64,000 nucleotides of DNA from Neptuniibacter sp. 1_MG-2023. Its GTDB lineage: Bacteria > Pseudomonadota > Gammaproteobacteria > Pseudomonadales > Balneatricaceae. The translations under genes were made by a program, and so were the position numbers. The notes below the pieces were generated by a model. That model was not told the DNA's origin. It saw only the letters and a program-made list of their open reading frames with translations, and did not search any database. The DNA lies in NCBI RefSeq assembly GCF_030547185.1, contig NZ_JAUOQR010000012.1:1-64000 (forward strand), in the 5' to 3' direction. Below are positions 28,573-38,010 of the stretch, one piece after another (the first letter of the stretch is position 1; each line of letters starts with the position of its first letter).

Positions 28573-30390
28573 TTAATGATCATGAGCCTCAGTAGCGCCA
28601 CGTGGAATACGTAGATCAGCTACAATCTCCTGGATTTCTTTTGGTGGTGCCGCAGTCATACTAGATACTACGAAGCCAACAATGATATGCAGAACCGCAC
28701 CAACAGTACCGAAGCCACCTGGAGAGATACCTAAGAAGTACTGATCAGGCGTACCACTACCGAATGCGAAGTAGTACATGTAACACATTGTAGATACAAG
28801 ACCTACAAGCATACCGGCAATCGCACCTTGTGAGTTATGACGAGTCCAGAAAATACCCATGATAATTGCAGGGAATACAGACGCACACGCCAAACCAAAC
28901 GCTAAGGCAACAACCTGAGCCACAAAGCCTGGAGGGTTAATACCGAAGTAACCGGCAATACAAATCGCAACAATCGCAGCTAGACGAGCATAAAGAAGCT
29001 CCTGCTTATCGCTGATATTCGGATTGATAGTTTTCTTCATCAAGTCATGGGAGATCGCTGTTGAAATTACCAACAACAAGCCCGCTGCAGTAGATAGTGC
29101 CGCTGCAACCGCACCCGCTGCTACTAACGCAATTACCCAGTTAGGAAGCTGCGCAATATCAGGGTTAGCCAACACCATAATGTCTCGGTCGACATATACT
29201 TCGTTAGCAAACGGCTGTTTATTTGCATCAAACTCAGCATCATCTTTAGCGTTAGTTGCTAGACGCTGACCATATTCGCCACGATCTTCAAGGAACGCAG
29301 GCTTACCTTTAGCGCCATTAAATGCATCACCAGCAGCATACTGAACTTTGCCATCGCCGTTACGGTCATTCCAACCGATAAGACCTGTATTTTCCCACTG
29401 CTGGAACCATTTAGCTTCGGTTTTTAGAGCTTCATAAGAAGCACCAGAACCATCAGCGCCATTCAGTGTTTGGATAAGGTTTACACGACCAAAACCAGCC
29501 ACACCAGGAATCGCAGTATAAAGAAGCGCAATGAAGATCAATGCATAACCTGCAGAGATACGTGCATCTTTAACACGAGGTACAGTGAAGAAACGTACGA
29601 TTACATGAGGAAGACCTGCAGTACCGCACATTAGAGCAACTGTTAAGCAGAAGATATCAATCGTAGATTTCTTACCGCTAGTATACTGACTAAAGCCTAA
29701 ATCAACTGAAAGCTGATCCAACGTCGCTAGTACAGACATACCACTATCTAATGTAGCACCTAAACCGATCTGTGGAAGGATATGACCCGTAACCTGAGCA
29801 GATAGGAACAATGCAGGTACAGTAAACGCAAGAATAAGTACGCAGTACTGTGCAACCTGAGTATAAGTAATACCTTTCATACCACCGAGTACAGCGTAGA
29901 AGAATACAATCGCCATACCGATAATAACACCTGTGTTGATATCAACGTGTAGGTAACGAGAGAACACGATACCAACACCACGCATCTGACCAGCAACATA
30001 GGTGAAAGAGATTACAATTGTACAAGCCACTGCAATTACACGCGCAGTTTGCGAGTAATAACGGTCACCGATAAAGTCAGGTACTGTGAACTTACCAAAC
30101 TTACGTAGGTAAGGTGCTAACAGCAGTGCTAACAATACATAACCACCAGTCCAACCCATTAAATAAGCTGAACCATCACGACCGATAAAGGAAACCAAAC
30201 CGGCTAGAGAGATAAACGAAGCTGCAGACATCCAGTCAGCCGCTGTCGCCATACCGTTTGCAATTGGTGGTACACCACCGCCTGCCACGTAGAATTCTTT
30301 GGTTGATCCTGCGCGCGCCCATATCGCAATACCGATATATAGCGCAAAGGAGCCACCTACAAAGAGAAAAGTTAAAACGTCGAGACTCAT
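28573..30390 (-). CDS. Sodium:solute symporter large subunit (VC_2705/ActP-like)
   Basis: A 605-residue SSS-family carrier with about 13 membrane helices (for example ATAADWMSAASFISLAGL, the sodium-site region near residue 50, and AAALSTAAGLLLVISTAISH near residue 435). The closest named relatives are the acetate permease ActP and the VC_2705-type two-component symporters, whose small subunit is DUF4212, present 31 bp upstream. Residues about 302-410 form a long hydrophilic insert between helices, with an EF-hand-like loop DRNGDGKVQYAAGD at residues 342-355. The setting beside crbS/crbR/acs homologs suggests a short-chain carboxylate such as acetate as substrate. Confidence 0.92.
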   Translation of the reverse strand: MSLDVLTFLFVGGSFALYIGIAIWARAGSTKEFYVAGGGVPPIANGMATAADWMSAASFISLAGLVSFIGRDGSAYLMGWTGGYVLLALLLAPYLRKFGKFTVPDFIGDRYYSQTARVIAVACTIVISFTYVAGQMRGVGIVFSRYLHVDINTGVIIGMAIVFFYAVLGGMKGITYTQVAQYCVLILAFTVPALFLSAQVTGHILPQIGLGATLDSGMSVLATLDQLSVDLGFSQYTSGKKSTIDIFCLTVALMCGTAGLPHVIVRFFTVPRVKDARISAGYALIFIALLYTAIPGVAGFGRVNLIQTLNGADGSGASYEALKTEAKWFQQWENTGLIGWNDRNGDGKVQYAAGDAFNGAKGKPAFLEDRGEYGQRLATNAKDDAEFDANKQPFANEVYVDRDIMVLANPDIAQLPNWVIALVAAGAVAAALSTAAGLLLVISTAISHDLMKKTINPNISDKQELLYARLAAIVAICIAGYFGINPPGFVAQVVALAFGLACASVFPAIIMGIFWTRHNSQGAIAGMLVGLVSTMCYMYYFAFGSGTPDQYFLGISPGGFGTVGAVLHIIVGFVVSSMTAAPPKEIQEIVADLRIPRGATEAHDH

Positions 30391-30421
30391 AGCAATGCCG
30401 TCCTAATTGAAATTATTATTG

Positions 30422-30682
30422 TTATTCGTGAACGTCATACTTCTCGTCAAGCTTGTTCATACTGAACACATAAGTCCAGATCAAGATGACGAATACGAAG
30501 ATTGACCCCTGCTGGCCGAACCAAAAACCTAATGGGAAGCCGAAAAACGGAATCTCGTTAAGCTGTTCAACGAACAGGATTGCGCAGCCGTAGGAAACTA
30601 CAAACCAGATCGCAAGGTGAGTCATAATGATGCGCAAATTTTCGCGCCAGTAGGCTTGCGCCTGCTCATTACTAATTGACAT
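30422..30682 (-). CDS. DUF4212 sodium/solute symporter small subunit
   Basis: An 86-residue protein with two membrane helices (LAIWFVVSYGCAILFVEQL and GSIFVFVILIWTYVFSM) and the family motifs YWRENLRI and FGFPLGFWFGQQGS. This DUF4212 family almost always precedes a VC_2705-type symporter. An AAGGA site precedes the ATG. It heads the leftward symporter operon, divergent from the SSS-histidine kinase gene. Confidence 0.93.
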   Translation of the reverse strand: MSISNEQAQAYWRENLRIIMTHLAIWFVVSYGCAILFVEQLNEIPFFGFPLGFWFGQQGSIFVFVILIWTYVFSMNKLDEKYDVHE

Positions 30683-31000
30683 AACACCATCCTTATTTTT
30701 GTTATTGAAAAATTGGTGAAAATTTAAGACAGGTAGAGACTATCAGACACCGTCGCCAAACAAAGCTAAACTTTAGTCGACTCGTTATATCCTTATGCCT
30801 ACCAATCTCCCTCTGATTAGCCGTTTTCCGTAGAGTCTAGGGCATAACCAAAAAACCTATTAACAACAAACACCTATACAAAAGTATTAGTCATTTAGAT
30901 ACATATCTATTCGTTATTCTGCAAAAATCAGGTAAATATTGGGTTCCTGCTAAAAACTAGTAAACTAACTACCTGATAATCTCACCGAGGAATTGTGTTT
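30683..31000. promoter_or_regulatory. Divergent promoter region, symporter operon / SSS-histidine kinase
   Basis: A 318-bp AT-rich region without an open frame. It must carry promoters for both directions. A short inverted repeat CTAAA-C-TTTAG lies at 30766-30776, about 85 bp upstream of the DUF4212 start; a related inverted repeat occurs upstream of acs. No sigma-54 or hairpin signal was seen. Confidence 0.6.
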
Positions 31001-34000
31001 ATGCTTTCAGGTTGGTCGATAATTCTTATATCGCTTGCCTACCTAGGCTTGCTTTTTGCCATCGCTTACTACGGTGACAAAAATGCTCAAAAAAATCCTC
31101 GGGCAGCCAGTAGACCAATCATCTACTCACTCTCCCTTGCTGTCTACTGTTCCTCTTGGACCTTTTATGGAGCAGTAGGCAGAGCAAGCACTAACGGATG
31201 GGAGTTTTTAGCCACTTATCTGGGACCAATTATCGTATTTATTTTTGGCTGGCAATTAATTGAGAAGATGGTGCTGATCAGCAAACAACAAAATATTACA
31301 ACCATCTCGGATTTCATCTCATCTCGCTACGGAAAAAGCCAAGCCTTAGCTGTACTAGTAACCATTATTGCCGTTACCGGCACTATGCCCTATATCGCCA
31401 TGCAGCTTAAAGCTGTAGCGATTAGCTACAACGCCTTAACACCTGGAACAGAAGAGGTAATAAGCAAAGGGAGTGATACCGCACTCTTTGTGGCCATAGT
31501 CATGGCAATTTTCGCTATACTTTTTGGTACGCGGCAGATTGATGCGACCGAACACCATGAAGGCTTAGTACTCGCCGTAGCTTTCGAATCCATTGTAAAA
31601 CTCGCAGCATTTATAGCCGTGGGTATTTTCGTAACCTTTGAAGTTTTTGATGGTTTTGGCAACCTTGCTTACAATATCGCCTTACAGTTAAACAACAATA
31701 ACAATTACACAACATCACTCCTTGAAGGCAGTTTTTTAACAGAGACACTTCTCGCCTGCGCGGCCGTTATCTGCTTGCCCCGTCAATTTCATGTCACCAT
31801 AGTAGAAAATACAAATGCTGGACATTTAAAACTGGCTCGCTGGTTATTTCCTGTCTATTTGATTTTACTATCGGCTTTCGTTTTACCCATCTCTACAGCA
31901 GGTGTGCTCTATTTTGAAGGTACAAACGTTGATGCAGATACTTTTGTACTTATGCTCCCCTTAGCTGCGGATTACAAACAACTTGCGACCTTCGCGTTTA
32001 TTGGGGGATTATCCGCGGCCACCAGTATGGTTATCGTAGCGAGTATTACCTTAGCCACAATGGTATGTAACGACATTATCATGCCGCTTTTATTTCGAAT
32101 TTCATGGCTCAGACTCTCGGATAACAAGGATATCGGCTCCCTTTTACTTCGTGTCCGACGTATCACCATTTTATGCCTAATGATCTTGGCCTATTTTTAC
32201 TATCGAATTTTAGGCGACCAATCCCCTCTAGCGTCTTTCGGCTTACTTGCATTTGTAGCAGCAGCACAATTCCTACCAGCGATTATTGGCGGAATTTACT
32301 GGAAATCAGGGTCTCGTAATGGGGTTATTGCCGGTCTAATTGGCGGATTTATACTATGGCTTTACACCCTTGTACTTCCCTCTTTTAGTGAAGCTGGACT
32401 ACTGGGGCCTGAATACCTAAATAACGGGATATTTAATATTACTTGGCTTTCCCCAACCCATCTATTTAACCTCGATAGCCTAGATGTTTTATCCCATGGA
32501 GTATTCTGGTCTCTATTCGTTAATACGAGTCTTTATATTCTGATCTCTCGCTACGCAACTCCACGACTTGTGGACCGTATACAAGCAAGCGCATTTGTTG
32601 ACGTATACAACAAGGATCTAACCGAAAGCTCAAGACAGTACGGGCAAGTCACTGTTGGTGATTTACAAATGCTGACAGAGCGTTTTCTAGGGATCAGCCG
32701 CACCCAACATGCGTTTACGGGCTTTGCTCTACAACGGGATGAAGACCCACCTTTATCTGATGATAAAGCCACGCCTGAATTAATCCAATTTACCGAACGA
32801 TTACTGGCGGGCGTGATTGGTGCTTCATCTTCACGCATAGTCTTAGCGTCCACCTTGCGTGGAAAAGACATGCACATTGGCGATGTTGTAACTATCGTTG
32901 ATGAAGCCTCTCAAGCACTCCGGTTCAACCGCTCACTTCTGCAATCGACTATTGAGAATATCAGCTTAGGTATTAGCGTAGTCGATCAGCAAATGAGGCT
33001 TGTAGCATGGAATCGAGTTTATGTAGAGATGTTCGATTATCCGGAAGGCCTTATCTGCGTTGGGCGCCCAATTGAAGAAGTATTTCGTTTTAATGCAACC
33101 AAAGGAGAATACGGCCCCGGTAATAACGAGGAACAGGTCAAAAAGCGTTTATCCTTACTTAAATCAAGCCAACGCCACAGTTACGAGCGTTTTCGCCCCA
33201 ATGGCACAGTCTTAGAAGTCCGCGGCAACCCAATGCCTAACGGCGGCTACGTTAACACCTACATGGACATCACCACTTACAAACATGTAGAAGAAGCGTT
33301 AAGGGAAAGCGAACAAAATATTCGCATCTACACGGACAATGTACCTGTACTTATTGCATACCTTGATCCAGAACGACGCTATCTTTTTGTCAATAAGGCT
33401 TATGCAGAGACCTTCCACTTAGATCGAAACTCAATCTCAGGAAAACCCTGCTATAAAATCATGTCTGAAGCAGAATATGAGCTTAGAAGCCCTTACATTA
33501 CCGAAGCACTAAAAGGTAAACAGCAGCGTTTTGAAACGACCTTACCGACTTCCGACGGAAGCAAGCGATACGCAGAAGTAAAATACATTCCACATATAGG
33601 TGATTACGGCGATGTACTAGGTTACTTCTCTTTATATCAAGATATTACAGAGCGACGTAAAGCAGAAATAGCCCTTAAAGAGACTAACGAAACCCTAGAA
33701 CAGAGAGTGAGAGAGCGAACGCACGCCCTTTCTGTAGTCAACAAAGAACTACGTAAAGAAAATACAATCCGCTCACTAATGGAAGATGAGCTACGTCAGG
33801 CCAAATCGGACGCGGATGATGCCAATATAGGCAAGACACGTTTCTTAGCTTCAGCCAGTCATGACCTATTACAGCCTTTAAATGCGGCACGTCTATTTAC
33901 TTCCGCACTGGCCCAACAGAGCCATAGCGAGGAAACAAGTCAGCTGGTAGATAATCTAAATGGTTCTTTAACTGCGGCAGAAGAGCTAATTACCGCTTTA

Positions 34001-34933
34001 CTCGATATATCTAAATTAGATGCCGGTGCATTAATTCCTTCAATTAGTGACTTCTGCCTAAGCGATATGTTTAACGCGCTGAATACAGAATTTACAGCCG
34101 TTGCAAAGAAAAAAGGGCTAAGGTTTCGTTTCGTCCCATGTAACAAGATTGTTCGTTCCGACCAACAACTTTTACGCCGTGTAATTCAAAACTTCCTATC
34201 CAACGCTATCCGTTACACACAAGAGGGAAAAATTCTGCTGGGTTGTCGCAGAGACAATAACATGCTGAGAGTTGAAGTATGGGATACCGGTGTCGGCATA
34301 GCTGAAGACAAACTCAACGAGGTATTTGAAGAGTTCAAGCGAATAGACAACCCAAGACACTCCCAAGTACAAGGTCTAGGACTAGGACTAGCCATCACCG
34401 AGCGTATTGCCAACATGCTAGGACACAGCCTGAATGTTCGCTCATGGCCAACCAAAGGCACCGTATTTAGTATTGAAATACCTTTAGGTGATCCAGCAAA
34501 AGCTATCAAACCTAAACCTGAAAAACGCGGCTGGATTCACAGTAAAGGGCTCAAAGGAATTAAGGCATTAGTGATCGATAATGAACCTAAAATTCTTGAA
34601 GGGATGTCAGCTTTACTTAATGGTTGGGAATGCGAGGTTAATACAGCACTATCAACAGCGGATGCGATAAAACAGATTAACGCGGGCTTCCAACCCGAAA
34701 TAATTCTGGCAGATTATCATCTTTCAGAAACACTAACCGGTATTATGGCGCTGGAAGATATTCAACCACTGCTCAACAAAAAAGTACCGGCCATTATCAT
34801 TACCGCAGACCGCACCGAAGCAGTAAAAGAGGAGATAGCCGCTAATGGCGCTCAACTACTCACAAAACCGATTAAGCCTGCTGCACTAAGGGCCATCATT
34901 AACAAAACCATCGCAACCGCACGGGCCAGCTAA
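31001..34933 (+). CDS. crbS: SSS-domain hybrid sensor histidine kinase (CrbS/MxtR-like)
   Basis: A giant sensor of about 1310 residues. Residues 1-560 form a PutP-like sodium:solute symporter module with about 13 helices (YSLSLAVYCSSWTFYGAVGR, ATSMVIVASITLATMVCNDI). PAS segments follow at about 640-760 and 790-900, then coiled coil, HisKA with phospho-His954 (SASHDLLQPLNAARLF), HATPase (NFLSNAIRYTQEGKI, VWDTGVGI, GLGLGLAI) and a C-terminal receiver with Asp1238 (EIILADYHLSE). GAGG lies 10 bases before the ATG; a GTG two codons upstream is an alternative. The architecture and its neighbours acs and a LuxR regulator match Vibrio CrbS, which turns on acs for acetate use. Whether the SSS part transports anything is unknown. 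Confidence 0.9.
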   Translation: MLSGWSIILISLAYLGLLFAIAYYGDKNAQKNPRAASRPIIYSLSLAVYCSSWTFYGAVGRASTNGWEFLATYLGPIIVFIFGWQLIEKMVLISKQQNITTISDFISSRYGKSQALAVLVTIIAVTGTMPYIAMQLKAVAISYNALTPGTEEVISKGSDTALFVAIVMAIFAILFGTRQIDATEHHEGLVLAVAFESIVKLAAFIAVGIFVTFEVFDGFGNLAYNIALQLNNNNNYTTSLLEGSFLTETLLACAAVICLPRQFHVTIVENTNAGHLKLARWLFPVYLILLSAFVLPISTAGVLYFEGTNVDADTFVLMLPLAADYKQLATFAFIGGLSAATSMVIVASITLATMVCNDIIMPLLFRISWLRLSDNKDIGSLLLRVRRITILCLMILAYFYYRILGDQSPLASFGLLAFVAAAQFLPAIIGGIYWKSGSRNGVIAGLIGGFILWLYTLVLPSFSEAGLLGPEYLNNGIFNITWLSPTHLFNLDSLDVLSHGVFWSLFVNTSLYILISRYATPRLVDRIQASAFVDVYNKDLTESSRQYGQVTVGDLQMLTERFLGISRTQHAFTGFALQRDEDPPLSDDKATPELIQFTERLLAGVIGASSSRIVLASTLRGKDMHIGDVVTIVDEASQALRFNRSLLQSTIENISLGISVVDQQMRLVAWNRVYVEMFDYPEGLICVGRPIEEVFRFNATKGEYGPGNNEEQVKKRLSLLKSSQRHSYERFRPNGTVLEVRGNPMPNGGYVNTYMDITTYKHVEEALRESEQNIRIYTDNVPVLIAYLDPERRYLFVNKAYAETFHLDRNSISGKPCYKIMSEAEYELRSPYITEALKGKQQRFETTLPTSDGSKRYAEVKYIPHIGDYGDVLGYFSLYQDITERRKAEIALKETNETLEQRVRERTHALSVVNKELRKENTIRSLMEDELRQAKSDADDANIGKTRFLASASHDLLQPLNAARLFTSALAQQSHSEETSQLVDNLNGSLTAAEELITALLDISKLDAGALIPSISDFCLSDMFNALNTEFTAVAKKKGLRFRFVPCNKIVRSDQQLLRRVIQNFLSNAIRYTQEGKILLGCRRDNNMLRVEVWDTGVGIAEDKLNEVFEEFKRIDNPRHSQVQGLGLGLAITERIANMLGHSLNVRSWPTKGTVFSIEIPLGDPAKAIKPKPEKRGWIHSKGLKGIKALVIDNEPKILEGMSALLNGWECEVNTALSTADAIKQINAGFQPEIILADYHLSETLTGIMALEDIQPLLNKKVPAIIITADRTEAVKEEIAANGAQLLTKPIKPAALRAIINKTIATARAS

Positions 34934-34960
34934 AGCACATCCCCCTGTGCTATAGACATG

Positions 34961-34983
34961 AAAAAAGGCGCATCAAGCGCCTT
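34961..34983 (-). terminator. Terminator between crbS and crbR (convergent)
   Basis: Inverted repeat aaggcgc/gcgcctt with a 5-base loop. On the minus strand it is followed by six T, giving a good terminator for the LuxR-type regulator. On the plus strand the tail is only ttatt, so it may act weakly for the kinase gene too. Confidence 0.82.
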
Positions 34984-35005
34984 ATTAAAATCAACGAGCT
35001 ACAAG

Positions 35006-35671
35006 TTACTCTAAATCAGTTTTAGGCGGTTCTACACCCAAACGTTGTGCTGCGATTACCGCCTGTGTACGACTATGAACGCCCAATTTACGTAAGATAG
35101 CAGTTACATGCGCTTTGATGGTTGCTTCTGAAACATTTAATTCATAAGCAATCTGCTTGTTTAGCAGCCCCTCAGTCAACATAGTCAAGACGCGAAATTG
35201 CTGCGGCGTTAAGGCCGCTAAAGCGACTGCAAACTTCTGATCATCTTCACTTACATCAGGAAGATTATCTGCAACCTCCTGTGGCAACCATTCCTCCCCT
35301 TTTAGTACCGCAACAATCGCATCCGCTATTGTTTCTAAAGAAGAAGATTTTGGAATAAAACCAGAAGCACCATAATCAATTGCACGCTTCATAATATGAG
35401 GCTGCTCGCTTCCGGAAACTACAACCACAGGTATACCTGGATTTTGACCACGAAGAAAAACTAAACCTGAGAATCCATTAGTACCTGGCATGTGAATATC
35501 AAGCAAAACAAGATCAGCATCAGAATGCTGGTCAACAGCCTCCTGAACAGCCGGTAGAGAATCTGCTTCTATCGTCTCGACGCCGGGCAGTGCCTGAGCA
35601 ACCGCCTGCTTCAAAGCCGCGCGAAATAGTGGATGATCATCTGCAATAATAATTTTTTGAGCTAACTGCAT
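35006..35671 (-). CDS. crbR: LuxR-family response regulator of the acetate switch (CrbR/ErdR-like)
   Basis: A 221-residue NarL/FixJ-type regulator. The receiver domain has ADDH near the start and phospho-acceptor Asp58 (LVLLDIHMPGTNG). The LuxR HTH lies at about residues 150-215 (LTPQQFRVLTMLTEGLLNKQ, LNVSEATIKAHVTAILRKLG). It lies between the SSS-histidine kinase and acs. In Vibrio cholerae CrbR and in Pseudomonas ErdR, with a kinase of this architecture, activate acs. The partner assignment is by synteny. Confidence 0.9.
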   Translation of the reverse strand: MQLAQKIIIADDHPLFRAALKQAVAQALPGVETIEADSLPAVQEAVDQHSDADLVLLDIHMPGTNGFSGLVFLRGQNPGIPVVVVSGSEQPHIMKRAIDYGASGFIPKSSSLETIADAIVAVLKGEEWLPQEVADNLPDVSEDDQKFAVALAALTPQQFRVLTMLTEGLLNKQIAYELNVSEATIKAHVTAILRKLGVHSRTQAVIAAQRLGVEPPKTDLE

Positions 35672-35758
35672 GCGTTCAATTCCCCCTTAAGAAACTGTTA
35701 CTCGAACGCCGACCGTAAATGGAACGGTTTTCCAGTGATTTAACTACTACTATAGAAC

Positions 35759-35807
35759 AAAAAACTCCCGTAAGTCTCGGATATTCCGAGTCCTACGAGA
35801 GTTTTTT
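35759..35807 (-). terminator. Bidirectional-type terminator downstream of acs
   Basis: A near-perfect 23-bp stem with a 3-base loop (tat), starting with six A and ending in six T, with three mismatched or wobble positions. It lies 21 bp after the acs stop and symmetric A/T tracts allow termination in either direction. It also separates acs from crbR. Confidence 0.9.
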
Positions 35808-35827
35808 AGACTAAATATTAAAAAATA

Positions 35828-37780
35828 TTACTTAGCACGGTTCATTCGGTTATTGATGAGATCATCTACAACCGACGGATCAGCCAGTGTTGAGGTATCA
35901 CCTAATGCATCAAAATCATCTTCAGCAATCTTACGTAAGATACGGCGCATGATTTTACCAGAACGCGTTTTCGGCATGCCTGGTGCAAATTGAATCAAGT
36001 CAGGCGAAGCAATTGGACCAATCTCAGAGCGAACATGCATACGCAGTTCTTTCAGTAGCTCATCTGATTGCTCGTAGCCGGACTGTAGCGTCACGTATAC
36101 GTAGATACCCTGACCCTTAACTTCATGCGGGTAACCTACTACAGCGGCTTCAGCTACAGCAGGATGCGCAACAAGTGCTGACTCAACCTCAGCGGTACCC
36201 ATACGGTGACCAGAAACGTTAATTACGTCATCTACACGACCTGTGATCCAGTAATATCCATCTTCATCACGACGCGCACCATCACCTGTAGTGTAATAGC
36301 CTTTGTAGGTAGAGAAGTAAGTCTGGATAAAGCGCTCATGATCACCCCAGATAGAACGACTCTGACCAGGCCATGAGTCTTTAATAACTAGGTTGCCATC
36401 TGTAGCACCTTCTAGCTCATTACCATCCGCATCAAGCAACGCTGGCTGAACACCAAAGAATGGACGTGAAGCAGCGCCTGGTTTAGCAGCAGTAGCACCA
36501 GGTAGAGGCAAGATCATCATGCCACCTGTTTCTGTCTGCCACCACGTATCAACAATTGGGCAACGGCTCTGACCAATAACACGGTAATACCATTCCCACG
36601 CCTCAGGGTTAATCGGTTCACCTACTGAACCTAAGATACGTAGTGAAGATAGGTCGGAATCACCTAGAACATCTTCACCTTGCTGCATCAAGGCACGAAT
36701 CGCGGTTGGCGCAGTGTAGAATTGATTAACTTTATGTTTTTCAATAACACGACCAAAGCGGCTGTTATCTGGGTAGCTTGGAACACCTTCAAACATCAAG
36801 GACGTGCCGCCGTTAGCAAGCGGTCCATACACGATATAACTGTGACCTGTAACCCAACCTACATCAGCAGTACACCAGTAGATGTCACCTTCTTTATAAT
36901 CAAAGGCATACTCATGCGTCATAGACGCGTAAACCATGTAGCCGCCGGTTGTATGCTCAAGACCTTTTGGCGCACCCGTTGAACCGGATGTGTAAAGGAT
37001 AAACATTGGCGCTTCCGCTTCCATCTCTTCAGGAGCGCAATCTGCAGAAGCATCGGCTACAAGATCTTCATACCAAACATCAACCTTGTCATTCCAAGCA
37101 ACGTCTTTATCAACACGGTTAACAACGATTACGCTCTCAACACGTTCTTTCGCTGCTTCATGCTCTAACGCTTTATCAACATTAGCTTTAAGCGGTACAG
37201 ATTTACCTGCACGTAGGGAGTAGTTTGAAGTAACAACGACTTTGGAATCTGCACCTTCGATACGCGCAGCTAATGCTTCCGGCGAGAAACCACCAAATAC
37301 GATTGAATGCACTGCACCAATACGTGTACATGCCAGCATCGCAACAGCAGCTTCAGGGATCATTGGCATGTAAAGAGTTACAACATCGCCTTTTTTAACG
37401 CCACGCGCTTTAAGCGCATTTGAGAACTTACAAACACGTTCATGTAGTTGACGGTAAGTAATATTCTCAGACTCACTTGGGTCATCTCCTTCCCAAATGA
37501 TAGCAACCTGATCACCGCGAGTTTCTAGATGACGATCAAGGCAGTTGTATGAGGCATTTAACGTACCATCTTCGAACCAACGGATATCAACATTATGTGG
37601 ATCAAAAGATGTGTTTTTAACTTTAGTATATGGTTTGAACCAATCTAGGCGTTTACCTGCTTCACCCCAGAATGTGTCTGGATCATTCACAGACTGATCG
37701 TACATTGCTAGATATTTATCATTATCAATGTGCGCCTGTGCCGCTATCTCCGGACGAACTGGATATATTTTTTCACTCAT
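35828..37780 (-). CDS. acs: Acetyl-CoA synthetase (AMP-forming)
   Basis: A 650-residue enzyme converting acetate, ATP and CoA to acetyl-CoA. The adenylation P-loop is [20 protein letters not shown]. The acetate/AMP pocket has [11 protein letters not shown], and the hinge and C-terminal lid end in [14 protein letters not shown], with the acetylatable Lys609 at the same number as in Salmonella Acs. Length and these signatures are those of typical Acs. It sits next to the SSS kinase/LuxR regulator pair that controls acs in related bacteria. The 230-bp upstream gap contains an inverted repeat (37938-37956) that is a candidate operator. Confidence 0.97.
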   Translation of the reverse strand: MSEKIYPVRPEIAAQAHIDNDKYLAMYDQSVNDPDTFWGEAGKRLDWFKPYTKVKNTSFDPHNVDIRWFEDGTLNASYNCLDRHLETRGDQVAIIWEGDDPSESENITYRQLHERVCKFSNALKARGVKKGDVVTLYMPMIPEAAVAMLACTRIGAVHSIVFGGFSPEALAARIEGADSKVVVTSNYSLRAGKSVPLKANVDKALEHEAAKERVESVIVVNRVDKDVAWNDKVDVWYEDLVADASADCAPEEMEAEAPMFILYTSGSTGAPKGLEHTTGGYMVYASMTHEYAFDYKEGDIYWCTADVGWVTGHSYIVYGPLANGGTSLMFEGVPSYPDNSRFGRVIEKHKVNQFYTAPTAIRALMQQGEDVLGDSDLSSLRILGSVGEPINPEAWEWYYRVIGQSRCPIVDTWWQTETGGMMILPLPGATAAKPGAASRPFFGVQPALLDADGNELEGATDGNLVIKDSWPGQSRSIWGDHERFIQTYFSTYKGYYTTGDGARRDEDGYYWITGRVDDVINVSGHRMGTAEVESALVAHPAVAEAAVVGYPHEVKGQGIYVYVTLQSGYEQSDELLKELRMHVRSEIGPIASPDLIQFAPGMPKTRSGKIMRRILRKIAEDDFDALGDTSTLADPSVVDDLINNRMNRAK

Positions 37781-37937
37781 CGTGATGCCCTTAGCTTGAT
37801 TGTTGTAATTATCAAATACCCTCAGATCGTCTATGTTTTTGGTATTTTTTTATTATCAGACGCAAACGAGGTTAAATATCTGTCCTAGGTTTATACAGAA
37901 GGGAGAGCAATACCCTGAATTAGACCTTGGTATATCC

Positions 37938-37956
37938 GAGCTAAGACCTTAGTCTC
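37938..37956. promoter_or_regulatory. Inverted repeat upstream of acs, possible operator
   Basis: GAG-CTAAG-ac-CTTAG-t-CTC forms 8-bp arms with one bulge, about 160-175 bp upstream of the acs start and downstream of fleR. There is no T tract, so it is not a terminator. Its core CTAA-N-TTAG resembles an inverted repeat in front of the symporter operon (30766-30776). Binding by the CrbR-like regulator is a guess. Confidence 0.3.
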
Positions 37957-38010
37957 AGCAAACCAGCAACCTACTAATTTATAAGGACTTTTTTATTATC
38001 ACTCAATTCT

